Assembly (NCBI GenBank): GCA_018340805.1
Contig: JACMZG010001913.1
Coordinates: 30,870,127-30,934,126 of the forward strand
Direction of reading: 5' to 3'
Source: Microvelia longipes
Lineage: Eukaryota > Arthropoda > Insecta > Hemiptera > Veliidae
DNA: 64,000 nucleotides
The number at the start of each line of letters is the position of its first letter. Position 1 is the stretch's first letter. The notes under the pieces are model-generated. The model saw nothing but the letters and a program-made list of their open reading frames with translations, was not told the origin of the DNA and did not search any database. Positions 48,204 through 60,051 of this stretch are shown here, one piece after another. The translations under genes and the position numbers were made by a program.

Positions 48204-49929
48204 ATGCTTGAAATGATAAAGAAATGTATTAATGGAAGAACTCTTCATTGGTAAAGAATTATATTTTGTAATAGTTAGGATAAGTTTGCAATTACTGATC
48301 AATCAGACAGGTCTGATCAAAGTACCGCTTTCTGTATGTTGTTCCAGGTTAGTAGGCGGAGTTACTCGGTGGGCGTAATCGAGTTGGCATTACTGATTAA
48401 ACTGACCGAAAAGGGTGGATTAGTTGAGTCAGGTGTACCAACATTTTTGTCAGTTTTACCTAATTTTGTTTGTTTTGGCTTCTTTTTTCGCCGACTTGAA
48501 AGAAACGTATTTATTTTAACGTCACAATACGATGTAGTTAGTTACTTTCAGTCGATTTATTAAATTTAACAATAATGGAATAAAACCTGGTTGTAGACCT
48601 ATTAGTTAAGTGGGATTAATAAACACCAACACAAGAAATAAGCAAAATTTTAAACGTATTGACGAGTATATCAAAGCGTAAAAAAAAGGCATCCATGTTG
48701 TTCTTAAAAGGTTAAACCGGAAACCTTAAGGTTATCAATGATCTCAAAAAGAAATCAAAAAGAGTTCGCAAACTTAACTCTGGTCAATTCGGGTAGGGGT
48801 AAAATACCCGACATCACACTGATCAATTTAGACCGGTCACACTCGCGAGTACGCCCTTAGTTATACTTTCTTCCTGTAAGCGTTTGCCATTTGGGAATAC
48901 ATCTGCGGGCAGAATTTTCAAAAATTGAGGTAAGGTAACGAACATCAGAAGAATCTTGAAGATAAAGTCAATTTTGGAACAAGGAACACATAAATCACAC
49001 AAAAGACAAGCTAAAGTCTTACGGTGACTACGCGGTATTTAATGTGGGCGAAAAAATACATCTGCAGATGAGTGCTGCAAAATATGAGTAACCATTATTA
49101 ATACATGTTAATTACAACAGTAGATTAGTTGATTAGTTCCATGATATAAGGCTCCTTTAGTGGATTACTCAAGAAGTACGCACTCTGATAGAAGCTATCT
49201 TAAAAAAATAGATTATATATTTAAGATCCAATTTTAGCAGCCTAGTGCATTACGATCCTGAGAAGTATAAACTATTGAAGAAATATATTCCACTGAAGAA
49301 AGACTCAGACATATTTTATAGTTTATCTTCGGCTTTAAAATACATTATTTAATGGTCTGAACAATACAATCGGTGTAAACCTCTACCGAATACTTTGCTG
49401 CCTGTGAAAAATAGGCTAAATAGAAAACAATAATTTATTAATAAATTAACAAAAATAATTATTCATGTATACGCTCCTATCCAATCACATGGTTTCACTT
49501 GAGTCAACGCAGTAGGTTAGATTTACAGCATTGCTAAAATCTTTATATTTTTAAGAACAAATATGAAGAAAAAGGGAGAAAATAGTATCATACTCAATCT
49601 AATTTTTCTATAAGCAACTGCTTACGTATTCCCTTTGAGTAATTTTCATCTATTTCTCTTTAGAAAAGTATACTCATGTACTTGATTTTCTTTTTGGTCA
49701 CGTAAACTGTTGAACTTTACTTTTCAAAAAGGAAAACCTTTGCTTGCTATATTAAGAAAGCAGTTTTCTAAGAAAAAAACGATCGTTTGAAAGTATTTTC
49801 TGAATGTGTTGCTGAGTCAGGTGACGTAGGTATAAATCTTTTTTAAAAAAATATAATGAGAAAGTCCGCATGCTGGATGCATTTCTTTAAAATATGTGCT
49901 TCCGGGTTCAATTGGTTATACAGAATTAT
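48204..49929. other. No gene recognised
   Basis: Slightly GC-richer at 48330-48420 and 48770-48870, where GACCGGTCACACTCGCGAG is notable, but no coding or repeat structure could be supported. Confidence 0.4.
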
Positions 49930-50435
49930 GATTACCTTAAAACTAACAGGGGGCACCATTATTTGCACTCATTTAAAACAGAGTTAATGCTTACATGTAA
50001 AAGGGTTTAGCACATTTTATTTATATTTTTCCTGGGATGAGGATCTCCGCACAAGAATTATTTTGTAGCCCAGATTTCGAACTTGGAACCCATGCTTTGA
50101 GTGCTCATATCAATTTCGGCTCGTACTAATTTAACCTCGCGCCACCGTTTTATCATCTTTTTGGTCACTTAAAGTGATCGTATCGAAAACTCACCGGAGT
50201 TCATTCTATTTAGGTCCCTCAAAATAATTAGGAAAACATTTTCTGGGTGAATAATATTCATCTTCTAACAAACCCAACATCTTGAAAAGTATGCTGACTC
50301 ACAAAATCAAATTAATGACGTCAAACCAACCTAGATTTCAATACAGATCCTCTTTTCAATATGGTAGATTTCTGTACTAAGTTTCATTTATTAATGCAGA
50401 GCTTTTGTGATTACAAAAACACATAAACACACACA
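49930..50435 (-). mobile_element. tRNA-linked dispersed repeat, copy T1
   Basis: On the minus strand it starts at a (TG)n run (about 50425) and passes through CTTAGTACAGAAATCTA and TTTGACGTCATTAA (50313-50324). It then reaches a tRNA-like segment with GGTGGCGCGAGGTTAA (A box) and AAGTTCGAAATC (B box, 50073-50084). It ends in a block shared with copy T2 (TGAGTGCAAATAATGGTGC). Core and tRNA-like parts occur in the same order in T2. Confidence 0.65.
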
Positions 50436-50439
50436 CAGA

Positions 50440-50441
50440 CG

Positions 50442-50472
<31 letters not shown>

Positions 50473-50500
50473 ATTATATATATATATATTATTATATAAT
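50440..50500. repeat. (TA)n microsatellite
   Basis: TA tract with TATTATA slips directly at the 5' side of copy T1. Confidence 0.9.
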
Positions 50501-50689
50501 AGTGTATTATGTATTTAAAAAAATAGTTTGATTAAATATTACATTTAAATGAATAAACTTAATTTTTATTTAATTTAATTTATTTAAATAATTAATTTCA
50601 TTTCATTAAATAATAATTGCTTTAATCATTAATCCTACTCTAGTTAAAGTAAGAACCTCTACTTAGGAAACATATTTAGTATATTTACT

Positions 50690-50747
50690 ATAATATATAA
50701 AATATATATAAATATATAATATTATATATATATATATATTATTATAT

Positions 50748-50792
<45 letters not shown>
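50690..50792. repeat. (TA)n microsatellite
   Basis: TA tract with slips. Confidence 0.9.
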
Positions 50793-50796
<4 letters not shown>

Positions 50797-51341
50797 TTCT
50801 AATAAGTTCAATTTTAAATACTTACGTACTGTAATTTTACCTCTTTTTTTCGACAAATGAATTTTTTTGTTGGTAAATGTCTGGCAAAATGTTAAAACGA
50901 GTAGGAATGTGTAATTTGTTTAAGGGTAAAGTAATGAAATAATGTGAAAACCTAGGTCTTGTCGTTTATAGCTACTTAAAATTAAATTTACTCTCTACAG
51001 AAAAGATAGCTAGGACCCTAAAGAGCTTTTTGGTAACAAGGACCTGTTTACTCTATCAAACTACAAGTCTAGTTTTCTTGGGGTCCTAAATATCCGTTTT
51101 ATCTCTTTCCTTCTTATAGACATTCTTAAATTAAATTTCGTTGGCCAGTTTGTTTTCCTTTTATTTATACTTAAGACTAAGGAAGGGTTAAAATAAGTCT
51201 TTCTAATCAAAGATGTCACTAACTCTTTAACCTATTGTCCAAAAAATATGTATCAAAGTGGCCCAGTACTTTAAGTGCTATTAATATAACTGTAAGCACA
51301 ACTCAAATCGCAACAATAGGATCTCCGGTGTAGAATAAGAT

Positions 51342-51585
51342 GTAAACTCTTTAGTAGGAAAACTAAAAAACTCTAAACCAGCGTAGGAAAATGAAAAAGC
51401 TCTGAACCAGCGTAGCAAAATAAAAAAGGTCTGAACCAGCGTAGGAAAACTAAAAAACTCTAAACCAGCGTATGAAAATGAAAAAACACTGAACGAGCGT
51501 AGGAAAATGAAAAAGCTCTTAACCAGCGTAGGAAAACTAAAAAACTCTAAACCAGCGTAGGAAAATTAAAAAGCTCTGAACCAGT
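51342..51585 (+). repeat. 29-bp tandem repeat, about 8 units
   Basis: The unit is CTCTGAACCAGCGTAGGAAAA followed by TGAAAAAG, here quoted as CTCTGAACCAGCGTAGGAAA and the A-rich remainder. Variant positions (AACTAAAAAA or AATGAAAAAG) recur non-randomly between units, which suggests past block duplication. Confidence 0.9.
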
Positions 51586-51589
51586 TGGA

Positions 51590-52284
51590 AAACTTTTTAC
51601 TATACCTGTCTGTCTCCGTGATAATCTTTACTTAGTTTATTTCATAGTCCTTTTACTCCTTCTCTACTATCTTTCTCCTCTCTGACCCTTTCCACTCCCT
51701 CTGACTTTCTTCTACACTTCTTTTAAAGCAAACTCCTAAAGAGAAGAATAAGCCAATAAGATTAGGGTCGTGAAGGGAAGAGATGAAAGAAGAGAGGTTT
51801 TTTTAATAAGGGCCCAACTCGCTGTTTTTTTTTATCAAGTTTCCTAAACTGATTTAACGAGTTTATGAATTTATAATTACTATCCTAAAAAATTGGCATC
51901 TCGCGAGTCAGTAATTATGATCAAAACTTTTTATCAGTTTTGAATTTTAACATTATTTAACGGTTAATTAATAATTTATTTAACAAATTTGTTTTCATAC
52001 TAATCATTTTTCAGCAATTAATCACTTGTTTTTACAAAATCTCACTCTCCAGGATTCCCAACATTTTTTGAAATCAACTGAAGTCTCAGTGATATAAAAA
52101 ATGAAATGTTAACAAAAATTCAGCCCTGTGTACATTTTAGTCTTATATAGGAAATTTTGGTTGAGTTACAGTAATTGGTTGATTGTTAAGGTAGCAAGCA
52201 TCGACAAGCAATTTAATTATTTAATTCTGAACGCTTTCGGATCCATAAATATCAAATTACATCAGGTTACTCCATTTTATATAA
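51590..52284. other. Unassigned up to the assembly gap
   Basis: A pyrimidine-rich stretch lies at 51600-51725; nothing else is recognised. Confidence 0.4.
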
Positions 52285-53001
52285 NNNNNNNNNNNNNNNN
52301 NNNNNNNNNNNNNNNNNNNNNNNNNNNNNNNNNNNNNNNNNNNNNNNNNNNNNNNNNNNNNNNNNNNNNNNNNNNNNNNNNNNNNNNNNNNNNNNNNNNN
52401 NNNNNNNNNNNNNNNNNNNNNNNNNNNNNNNNNNNNNNNNNNNNNNNNNNNNNNNNNNNNNNNNNNNNNNNNNNNNNNNNNNNNNNNNNNNNNNNNNNNN
52501 NNNNNNNNNNNNNNNNNNNNNNNNNNNNNNNNNNNNNNNNNNNNNNNNNNNNNNNNNNNNNNNNNNNNNNNNNNNNNNNNNNNNNNNNNNNNNNNNNNNN
52601 NNNNNNNNNNNNNNNNNNNNNNNNNNNNNNNNNNNNNNNNNNNNNNNNNNNNNNNNNNNNNNNNNNNNNNNNNNNNNNNNNNNNNNNNNNNNNNNNNNNN
52701 NNNNNNNNNNNNNNNNNNNNNNNNNNNNNNNNNNNNNNNNNNNNNNNNNNNNNNNNNNNNNNNNNNNNNNNNNNNNNNNNNNNNNNNNNNNNNNNNNNNN
52801 NNNNNNNNNNNNNNNNNNNNNNNNNNNNNNNNNNNNNNNNNNNNNNNNNNNNNNNNNNNNNNNNNNNNNNNNNNNNNNNNNNNNNNNNNNNNNNNNNNNN
52901 NNNNNNNNNNNNNNNNNNNNNNNNNNNNNNNNNNNNNNNNNNNNNNNNNNNNNNNNNNNNNNNNNNNNNNNNNNNNNNNNNNNNNNNNNNNNNNNNNNNN
53001 N
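52285..53001. other. Assembly gap (N run)
   Basis: 717 ambiguous bases. Any open frame across it is meaningless. Confidence 1.
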
Positions 53002-53934
53002 TTCTTTTTCAAATTAAAAAGAAGAAAGAAAAAATCAATTTAGTTATATATCCCATACATTATTTAAAAGGTTTAAGAGACCACAGTAATTAAAAAAAAG
53101 TTTTTTAGGTGGAAATGGTCTAAATATAAATAAGATAACTCAATTTACCAACTTTCAACTATATAGTAAGTCTTTTCAAGGTACAATAATATAAGATAAT
53201 AACAATAAATAACTACAGAATTTAAACACATAAACACTACCACCTACAAACATACTCGAGACAAGAAACCGAACAAAAAAGTCGTTATCAACGGACATTC
53301 CAAAAATAAAATTATTACGTGAAAAAATAAAACTAAAATAAAGATCTACTAATAGATGGTCTGAGCCCCAGAAATATTTGAGGTTATAATTACATTATAT
53401 ATTATTTATACATTTCCTGAGTTAATTATCTAAAATTATAGATAATATATAATTAGAGAAAATTGGTAATGCCCAGAGACTGCTATAATACCACATTAAG
53501 CACTAGACATTTACGTATTAATAATCATATTCACAGTTACTTAAAATTAATATATTGTCACTATAATTAAAGTTATACACCTCAAATATCAGGGGTCCAA
53601 GCCTCGTTAATAGCAATCTTATTTAGTTTTTATTCTCAGTAACGATTTATTTTGAATCCTTGATAACGACTTTTTTGTAACGGTTTCTTTCTCAGAGCTT
53701 GTTGTAGTGATAGGTATTTTAAATAAGTATTTATGTTATTCTTATAATTATTACCTGACAAAAGACTTAATTCTGTTGAAACTGGGTAAATGAGTTTATT
53801 TAATAGTACCTTTCCCACTAAAACTTAATTATCCATACATTATAACACAAAAAGGATTCTTTCTCTACTCTTTATTTAAAAAATGGAATTTAAAAGCCTA
53901 GAAGAAAGTTAAAAAAAATTGACGCACATATAAA
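53002..53934. other. No gene recognised
   Basis: AT-rich. A block with TCCAAGCCTCGTTAATA (near 53595) resembles TCCAGGCCTCATTAATT near 54380, a possible dispersed repeat. Confidence 0.35.
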
Positions 53935-54012
53935 TCTATATATAATATATAAATATTATAATATTATATATATATATATATATATATAATATAATATATA
54001 TATATATATAAA
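53935..54012. repeat. (TA)n microsatellite
   Basis: TA tract with slips. Confidence 0.9.
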
Positions 54013-55185
54013 TTGTAGAATTGTCATATAATCAACTGAAACCACTTAAAATAAGTTTTATATCTAATAAAGGCCATTTGTACTAACTATATTTTGCCTT
54101 GTTATTCTTATAATTCTACCATATAACTTTTACCATAGCGCCATAAATTTTTTTATTTTATTATTTTTCTCAAAATATAAGTTTTATTATAATGTTGATT
54201 TTATTGTTCCGTGAAGTGCCTCACTTTGTATTACTAAATAAAAATTGGACGTATCTATTAACAGCCAATAAATTATTAATTTATTACGTGATTTAGGTTT
54301 ATAGGGTCCTATATGTGTATCTTATATATATTTTAAATCATAGTCCTGGTAGATAAGGGCCTGGGGGCACTCTCGGGATTCCAGGCCTCATTAATTTTAA
54401 TACAAAACTACTTTATTCTAGAGGGTTTAGAATGTGCATAGAATTATGTAGCTCCTCTAGAGATTAGTACTCTGTTATTTACCCAACAGTAATTAGAACC
54501 AAATATTAATGGACTTTCCTAACGGGATCCGTTATTAGCTTAGAAATAATAAGGATAAAATAAGTATTTTATAATTTATCACATTAATACTAAAAAAATA
54601 TTTGATTATTGTAAATAAATGATTGTGACGCAATGCGATTTCACTAATTTTCTAACAAGCAATAGAAGGATATCATTCTTTCATTTATTCATTAAGCATC
54701 CGTTATTATTATTTGTTTGGTGAAGAAACAAGCTACCAAATACGGAACTTAGGCCAGTATTTTAACGCATTTCCTTACTTACTCGTTAAGGAGTCCTTAA
54801 GGAGGCTTTAAGGCTCCTTAAGTAAGACTAAGGAATTCTATACATTTAACACGTTAAAAAAGCCGTTTTAGCTGTTTTTAAGACATCTAACAGATTAAAA
54901 AATCTGTTCTTGTTCACTTCCATAAGAGTGAAAAAATTTTAACTTCACACAGTCATGAAACTAGAAGTAAACAAGCAGAAACAGTGGTCGTTCCTTTCTG
55001 TAAAACTTCTAAAAAGCAAACCCATCCGTTATATCCCATGCGTTAAGGTCCCAGTTTTTATAATACTTACCCAAATCCATTCAATCAACAAAAAATAAAA
55101 AAATTTAAAAAAAATGATGCTCACTTACATGAATCATTAGCTACATAGTATATTTTTGATTATTCAATTCTATCTCTCTAATCTT
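54013..55185. other. Unassigned; TTAAGGAG-rich palindromic patch at 54755-54840
   Basis: TTAGGCCAGTATTTTAACGC, GGAGTCCTTAAGGAGGC and CTCCTTAAG resemble the 56.4-kb MITE interior. They may be a decayed member. The rest is AT-rich. Confidence 0.35.
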
Positions 55186-55345
55186 TCTCACTCTCAATCT
55201 CTTCTCACTCTCTAGCTCTTTACCCTTTCTCTCTCTCTTACACTCTCACGCTTCCTCTCTCTCCCTTCTCTCTATCTCTTTCGCTCTCTCACTATATCTC
55301 CTTTCTTACTATATACATCACTCTCTCTCCTGATTACTTTCCCTT
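55186..55345 (+). repeat. CT-rich low-complexity tract
   Basis: Dense CTCTCT/TCTCAC runs on the plus strand. Confidence 0.85.
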
Positions 55346-55704
55346 TCCCCCCGGTCCTATATATTATTCAACCTTAATTATATTATATCTTGTTCCTTAT
55401 TTTATTATATAATATTATAAAACATTTTATTAATTCTAATTATTAACTTTGTAATATTTTAAATGCAATTGTCTTTCTGTTAAATTGATTAATTTTTTAT
55501 AATATTTATTTATATTTATTTTATTTTTTTAAAATAAGAAAACTTATAATCATACAAATGTTTGTACGGCAACGTAAGCGGAGCCCTCGCACAGGCTACA
55601 CCTTGAAGGCTCTTACATAAAAATAATATGATTGTGTTAAAAAAAATTATTAATTAATTATTAATAAATAAATTATTATTATTATAATTTAATTTATTAT
55701 TATC
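55346..55704. other. AT-rich spacer with (TTA)n-like runs
   Basis: ATTATTATT runs occur at 55648-55703. A short GC-richer patch lies at 55560-55610. No gene. Confidence 0.5.
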
Positions 55705-56400
55705 CTGAATGGTTTTTACAAAGTTGTCTGTCTGTACATATGTGTGTGTGTATTGTTATCATCGAAGCTCCAATGGTATTTATGCTAGATAGTTCAAACT
55801 TTGTACAAAAATCATTCTGTAGATGTAGTTGTCCGACTCAAAAATTTTTCCCACAATAATCACTAATCAAAAATTTCGAATAATCAAAAATCACGAAAAA
55901 ATGTTATGATCCTTTTCAGATTTTTATCACTCATGTAGCTATGTATAACAATAACATATGTGCCAAGTTTCATCTCATTATCAGCATTTGTCAATTTTGG
56001 TTAGACGACTTGTGTAAGTTTTTGAATAAATTGTGAAAAATTAGAAAATAAACCAATTGAATTAAAATTTAGTACAAGTGAAAACCTTCAGATTATCTTA
56101 ACCTTCAGATTACAAGTACACTAAGCATCTTTATAATACGACAAGTATAACCATGATTTTGTTAGATCATAAAGGTTAAGCAGCATCGAGCGGGGTCAGT
56201 GCCTGGATGGGTGACCGCTGGGAATGAAACAGATATATTTACTATCTGAAGACGAATGAAGTGAGTCCGAAGATGTGTTGTTGCAAAAATTTAATGACTT
56301 GCATATTCTGAGGACGAGCAAAGTGAGTCTGAGTTGGGAAGATGAGCGTAGCAAACCCGATGTGATTAAAAAAAGGTTCGAGGTTCCCCGTACTGTATTC
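55705..56400 (+). mobile_element. 5S-bearing dispersed repeat, best copy L
   Basis: Blocks in order: GGTTTTTACAAAGTTGTCTG, (TG)n, TATTTATGCTAGATAGTTCA, TTTGTACAAAAATCATTCTG, a decayed core, GTGCCAAGTTTCATCTCATT, the 5S-like segment (56165-56226), GAATGAAACAGATATATTTA, GAAGTGAGTCCGAAGATGTG, GACGAGCAAAGTGAGTC, GAAGATGAGCGTAGC and the terminal GAGGTTCCCCGTACTG. Only the extreme 5' hairpin is missing. No protein is encoded. Confidence 0.8.
56165..56226 (+). pseudogene. 5S rRNA-derived segment, best preserved
   Basis: GGTTAAGCAGCATCGAGCGG, GGTCAGTGCCTGGATGGGTG and ACCGCTGGGAA follow the 3' half of eukaryotic 5S rRNA with only scattered differences. The internal promoter elements (A box, intermediate element, C box) are therefore recognisable. 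The 5S 5' half is absent. Fifty bases further on, GATGTGTTGTTGC resembles the very 3' end of 5S, as though that end had been displaced by an insertion, but that is speculative. Confidence 0.8.
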
Positions 56401-56439
56401 TTTAATTTTAAAATTACCGCTTTTTTTGTCTCGTTAGAT

Positions 56440-56632
56440 TTAGGCCCGTATTCAAAAACATTTTTCTAATATTTCCTTACCTAACCTAACATTTTCCTTA
56501 AGGAGCCCTTAAGAAAATGTTTAGGTAAGAAAAATGTTAGGTCTCCTTGAGGAAGCCTTAAGGGTTCCTTAAAGAGGCCTTAAGCAAAATGTTAGGTTTA
56601 GGTAAGGAAATGTCTTTGAATACGGGCTATAA
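56440..56632. mobile_element. MITE with GGCCCGTATTCAAA ends
   Basis: TTAGGCCCGTATTCAAAAACA and the inverted TGTCTTTGAATACGGGCTA bound a palindromic interior of repeated CCTTAAGG/AGGTAAGGAAA words. A 92-bp relative lies at 60052-60143. Confidence 0.8.
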
Positions 56633-56801
56633 TCTAATCTTCATCTGGTTCATTTTGCATCTGGTATTAGGGAATTTTTCTTTAAAAAATCGCTTAATAA
56701 ATGGGTAGCATAGACAGAGTCGAATTATCTTATGTGAATAAAAAGTAAAGGTATATCACGTTTAACACAAAACATTTATAAACATCCATTATAATAGTAG
56801 A

Positions 56802-57223
56802 CCAAGAGCCCAGGGGTGTTTTGTTAATAAAAAGTGTAATGGCTGGAACCGGTCTCAATTTTTCGTAAATACCTTCCTCAACAAGGATCTGCAGTTCTGC
56901 CGACTCGTATCGGATGGGTGTCCCAGGCAGAACCGTTGACTCCTAAAGTGCGTTCTGCCTGGGACACCCATCCGATACGAGTCGGCCGAATTGCAGATCC
57001 TTGTTCAGGAAGGTATTTACGAAAAATTAAACCCGTTTCCAGCCATTACACTTTTTATTAACTTCGGTGGTAAATTTGACCTGTAAAATGCGTTCTGCCT
57101 GGGACACCCATCCGATACGAGTCGGCAGAATTGCAGATCCTTGTTTAGGAAGATATTTACGAAAAATTGAGACCGGTTCCAGCCATTACACTTTTTATTA
57201 ACAAAACACCCCTGGGCTCTTGG
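56802..57223. mobile_element. Three-armed GC-rich fold-back element
   Basis: The left arm (56802-56933) is the near-identical reverse complement of the right arm (57091-57223). A third, shorter copy (56951-57062) lies between them in the orientation of the right arm. All contain TTCTGCCTGGGACACCCATC and GATACGAGTCGGC. The outer ends read CCAAGAGCCCAGGGGTG. There is no coding frame of note. The high arm identity implies a young element or gene conversion. Confidence 0.85.
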
Positions 57224-57256
57224 ACTATAAATACCTAAATTTATTTTAATATTTTC

Positions 57257-57337
57257 AAGTTTGTGGGCTGGTAAAACGAGTATTTTGAGTCTGTGGCTTC
57301 TAAAACGAGTATTTTTGAGTTTGTGGCTGCTAAAGAA
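57257..57337 (+). repeat. About 29-bp tandem repeat, three units
   Basis: TTGTGGGCTGGTAAAACGAG, CTGTGGCTTCTAAAACGAG and TTGTGGCTGCTAAAGAAG follow each other, joined by TATTTTGAGT-like linkers. Confidence 0.8.
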
Positions 57338-57339
57338 GT

Positions 57340-58535
57340 GTGTAGGTTATGCGTTACACAGACACGATGAAATACCATTTAGAAGGTCTTACAAACGCTA
57401 AAACAGATAATATGATTTAATCTCCGTTTCGGATTTTCAGGATGAACACAACTGTTATTTACTCAATATTTACTTTACTTACACTTATTTATTTTACTTA
57501 CATTTAACTAAGCGAGGGTTAAAAAATGCTTCGATAGACAAGTCCTAAAGTATAACAAGTGCTCTTTGAAGGCCAAAGCGTTTTTATTGTTCCCCGGAGG
57601 ATATGTTTTATACATTGATTTTATTTTTCTCCCATTCCTGACACTACCCATAACCACTGATATGTTATTTAAAATAAATATTTAGAAAATCATATTATAA
57701 AAATAATGGCAATTTTTAAACAGAAAACTCTGTATTGTAAAAAATTAAGACAAATTAAACTTAAACATGTATGGTATGTTCCATGTACATATTACATGAT
57801 TACATATATCGGTTAACATATGTACTCACCGCACTAATACTATATTGTTCGAAAATAAAATTGTTACTTCAAGCGTTCAGAATCCTTTTTCTACTTTTTC
57901 AGAAGTTATAATTCAAATATTTGATTTTTACTTCTGATATAGACTCAAGTTCAATTTTATCGTTTTCCATGTCTGCTCTTTATATTTTTGTTTTATTTTA
58001 TAAGTTTAAATATGTTTAGTTTTCAGCTGGTATATTTTTAAATGTCTTTATTAAATACAAATAAATTAAATAACAGTATAAAACATAAACAAGGGGTGAA
58101 AATAAGGCTACCTCTCTGCTATAAAGCTTGCGCTGCAGAGAAGGAGTTCCTTAACTATATAAATAGTTTAGGGGTTCTAGAAATAATTTAGGCTGCGGGT
58201 GTGTCAAGAAAAAGGAATGAATAAAAAAATGATGAAAAATGAGAATAAGAATGAAGTCGTGAAAATAGTATATTACGTTACAAGGCTGTAAAGAAGGTCT
58301 TTTTTTGATAATAAATAAATAATAATAACTCACAATTCGAAAATATCAAAACTTTGTTAACTAAAATATTCGATTGCTTGTTTGAACAAAACATTCTGGC
58401 GTGGTTGTCCGCAACCCATTTCTTGTTTCATGTTTGGTTTATGCTTTATAACCTAAGCAATTACCCAATTATCAAACACTACTTATGTCCACATGTTCAT
58501 AATTATCCAGTTGATTATACAAAACTATGCCTCTA
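57340..58535. other. No gene recognised
   Basis: AT-rich. A hairpin CTCTCTGC...GCAGAGAAG lies at 58112-58143. The word AGTATATTACGTTACAAGGC (58268-58287) recurs nearly unchanged at 60448-60467 and may belong to another dispersed repeat. Confidence 0.4.
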
Positions 58536-58539
58536 AAAT

Positions 58540-59195
58540 GTGCAGTGCGCACTATTATTTGCTCTAGTTTAAAGCTCAGTTAGTGTTTATCTTTAAATGC
58601 ATTAGCACATTTCTTTTGAAAAAATTAGGAAAAATTAGTTTCAAGCAATGCTTGATAATTTAGTAACTGCTTAGAATATAGAGCATAAACCAAACATTTA
58701 GCGAAAAATAGGAAGAAGCATGGAAACACGTTTCCAAAGGGAATTTGCCCCGCATGCACCTGAACTTTTATGTAGTTATAAACGCATATAACGTTAATAA
58801 AACTATAATAAATTATTGTTTCCCAAGATTCGAACCCAAGTCTTTGTTTTTTATAAGTCCTGCTTTGAGTACTTTGAGTGCTCGTATCGGACCGTTTTTA
58901 TTCAAATCACATGCCCAAAACACATCTTTAACCACTCCCTCTATTTAACATTTTTCGGAAATAGACAAACGTTTTTTCAACTTTTTGGTATTTTTAAGTG
59001 GTCGTGTGGTTCAGACCTATTTTATTCGACCTATTTGTCGATTCAGCAAAGGTTATACGGCAAAAAGTATAAACCTTGAATTTTACCGATATTTTTTAAT
59101 TTTGCTGACTCAGCAAACAAGGGTAATGATGTCACAAAAAACAGGATTTCATAAGGTTCGAGTTCTCCCAATGTTGATTTTTGTACTAAGTTGGA
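58540..59195 (-). mobile_element. tRNA-linked dispersed repeat, copy T2
   Basis: On the minus strand: AACTTAGTACAAAAATCAAC, then GTGACATCATTACCC (59125-59135), TTGCTGAGTCAGCAAAA, GAGTGGTTAAAG (A-box-like), CTTGGGTTCGAATCTTGG (B box, 58827-58837), ending in a block shared with T1. The tRNA-like part does not fold into a full cloverleaf. A (TA)n tract flanks its 5' side. Confidence 0.65.
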
Positions 59196-59199
59196 TTAA

Positions 59200-59231
59200 A
59201 TATATATATTATATATATATATAATATAATA

Positions 59232-59265
<34 letters not shown>

Positions 59266-59313
59266 CAATATATATACATATATATACATATATATACATA
59301 TATATACATATAC
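59200..59313. repeat. (TA)n microsatellite with TATACA units
   Basis: TA tract followed by repeated TATATACA. Confidence 0.9.
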
Positions 59314-60051
59314 ACAATTGTTTAATCAAACTTAGTATATATCTAGTAGATTACTTAGTAGATTAGGTAGTAAATTACTGCAAGTTCATAATATTATCAT
59401 CCTAATAAAAATTGCTATTCTATATTTTTTTTTTTTTTCTATTCGATTTTTTTAATATAAGCTCTATAAATAAATATTATTTACAACATAAAAGGAACAT
59501 CTAACAAGATTAATCTAGTCAAAAACTTTTCTATAAAAGAAGATTAAATACTTCGCTAGTTTGTGGGGTCAGCGAGTGTTAAATTTAAACCAGCTTAACT
59601 CAAACCGCAGCTTAGAATACGGAATTTTACCACAAGACAGCTTTAATATGTTTCATACCACAAGATGCCACAAAATAGCTTTAATGTGTTTAATACTAGA
59701 GAAAAGTTTCTGGAACAAATAGAAACCGCCGAGGCTTAAAACAACAAACTTGTAGAACTTCTCGAGCCTATAAACAATGCGGAATTGTTCAGGAATTATA
59801 AGATTTTAATTAGACGGCTTTACTTTTATATACCTAATGAAATTTAATTTTATAAGACGAAGAAAATCCGATAACCATAAGAACAAAATTATTTAACTAA
59901 ATCTTCCTACCCGATCAGTTGCACTGATACCTCTAGTTGCTGACATCAAAATTTATTGCAATAGAATATTCTACAATAAAAATGACACCAACAGCGTCAT
60001 TTTAAATCTTCGCCTGATGAGATGTACAGTTACTTCTACTACCTGACATTA
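59314..60051. other. Unassigned; one 49-codon open frame at 59897-60046
   Basis: The frame ends ILNLRLMRCTVTSTT before a TGA and has no ATG near its beginning; no family is recognised. A 37-bp direct duplication (CCACAAGACAGCTTTAATAT / CCACAAAATAGCTTTAATGT) lies at 59630-59695. Confidence 0.3.

Noticed and set aside
48336..48563. 75-codon frame (MLFQVSRRSYSVGV...)
   Set aside because: No domain, splice context or conservation argument; length is within chance expectation.
52128..53093. Open frames across the N run
   Set aside because: They consist almost entirely of unknown bases.
56165..56226. Functional 5S rRNA gene
   Set aside because: The 5' half is absent and the segment is embedded in a dispersed repeat with several decayed copies.
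58745..59224. Overlapping short plus-strand frames
   Set aside because: They lie on the antisense side of tRNA-linked repeat copy T2.
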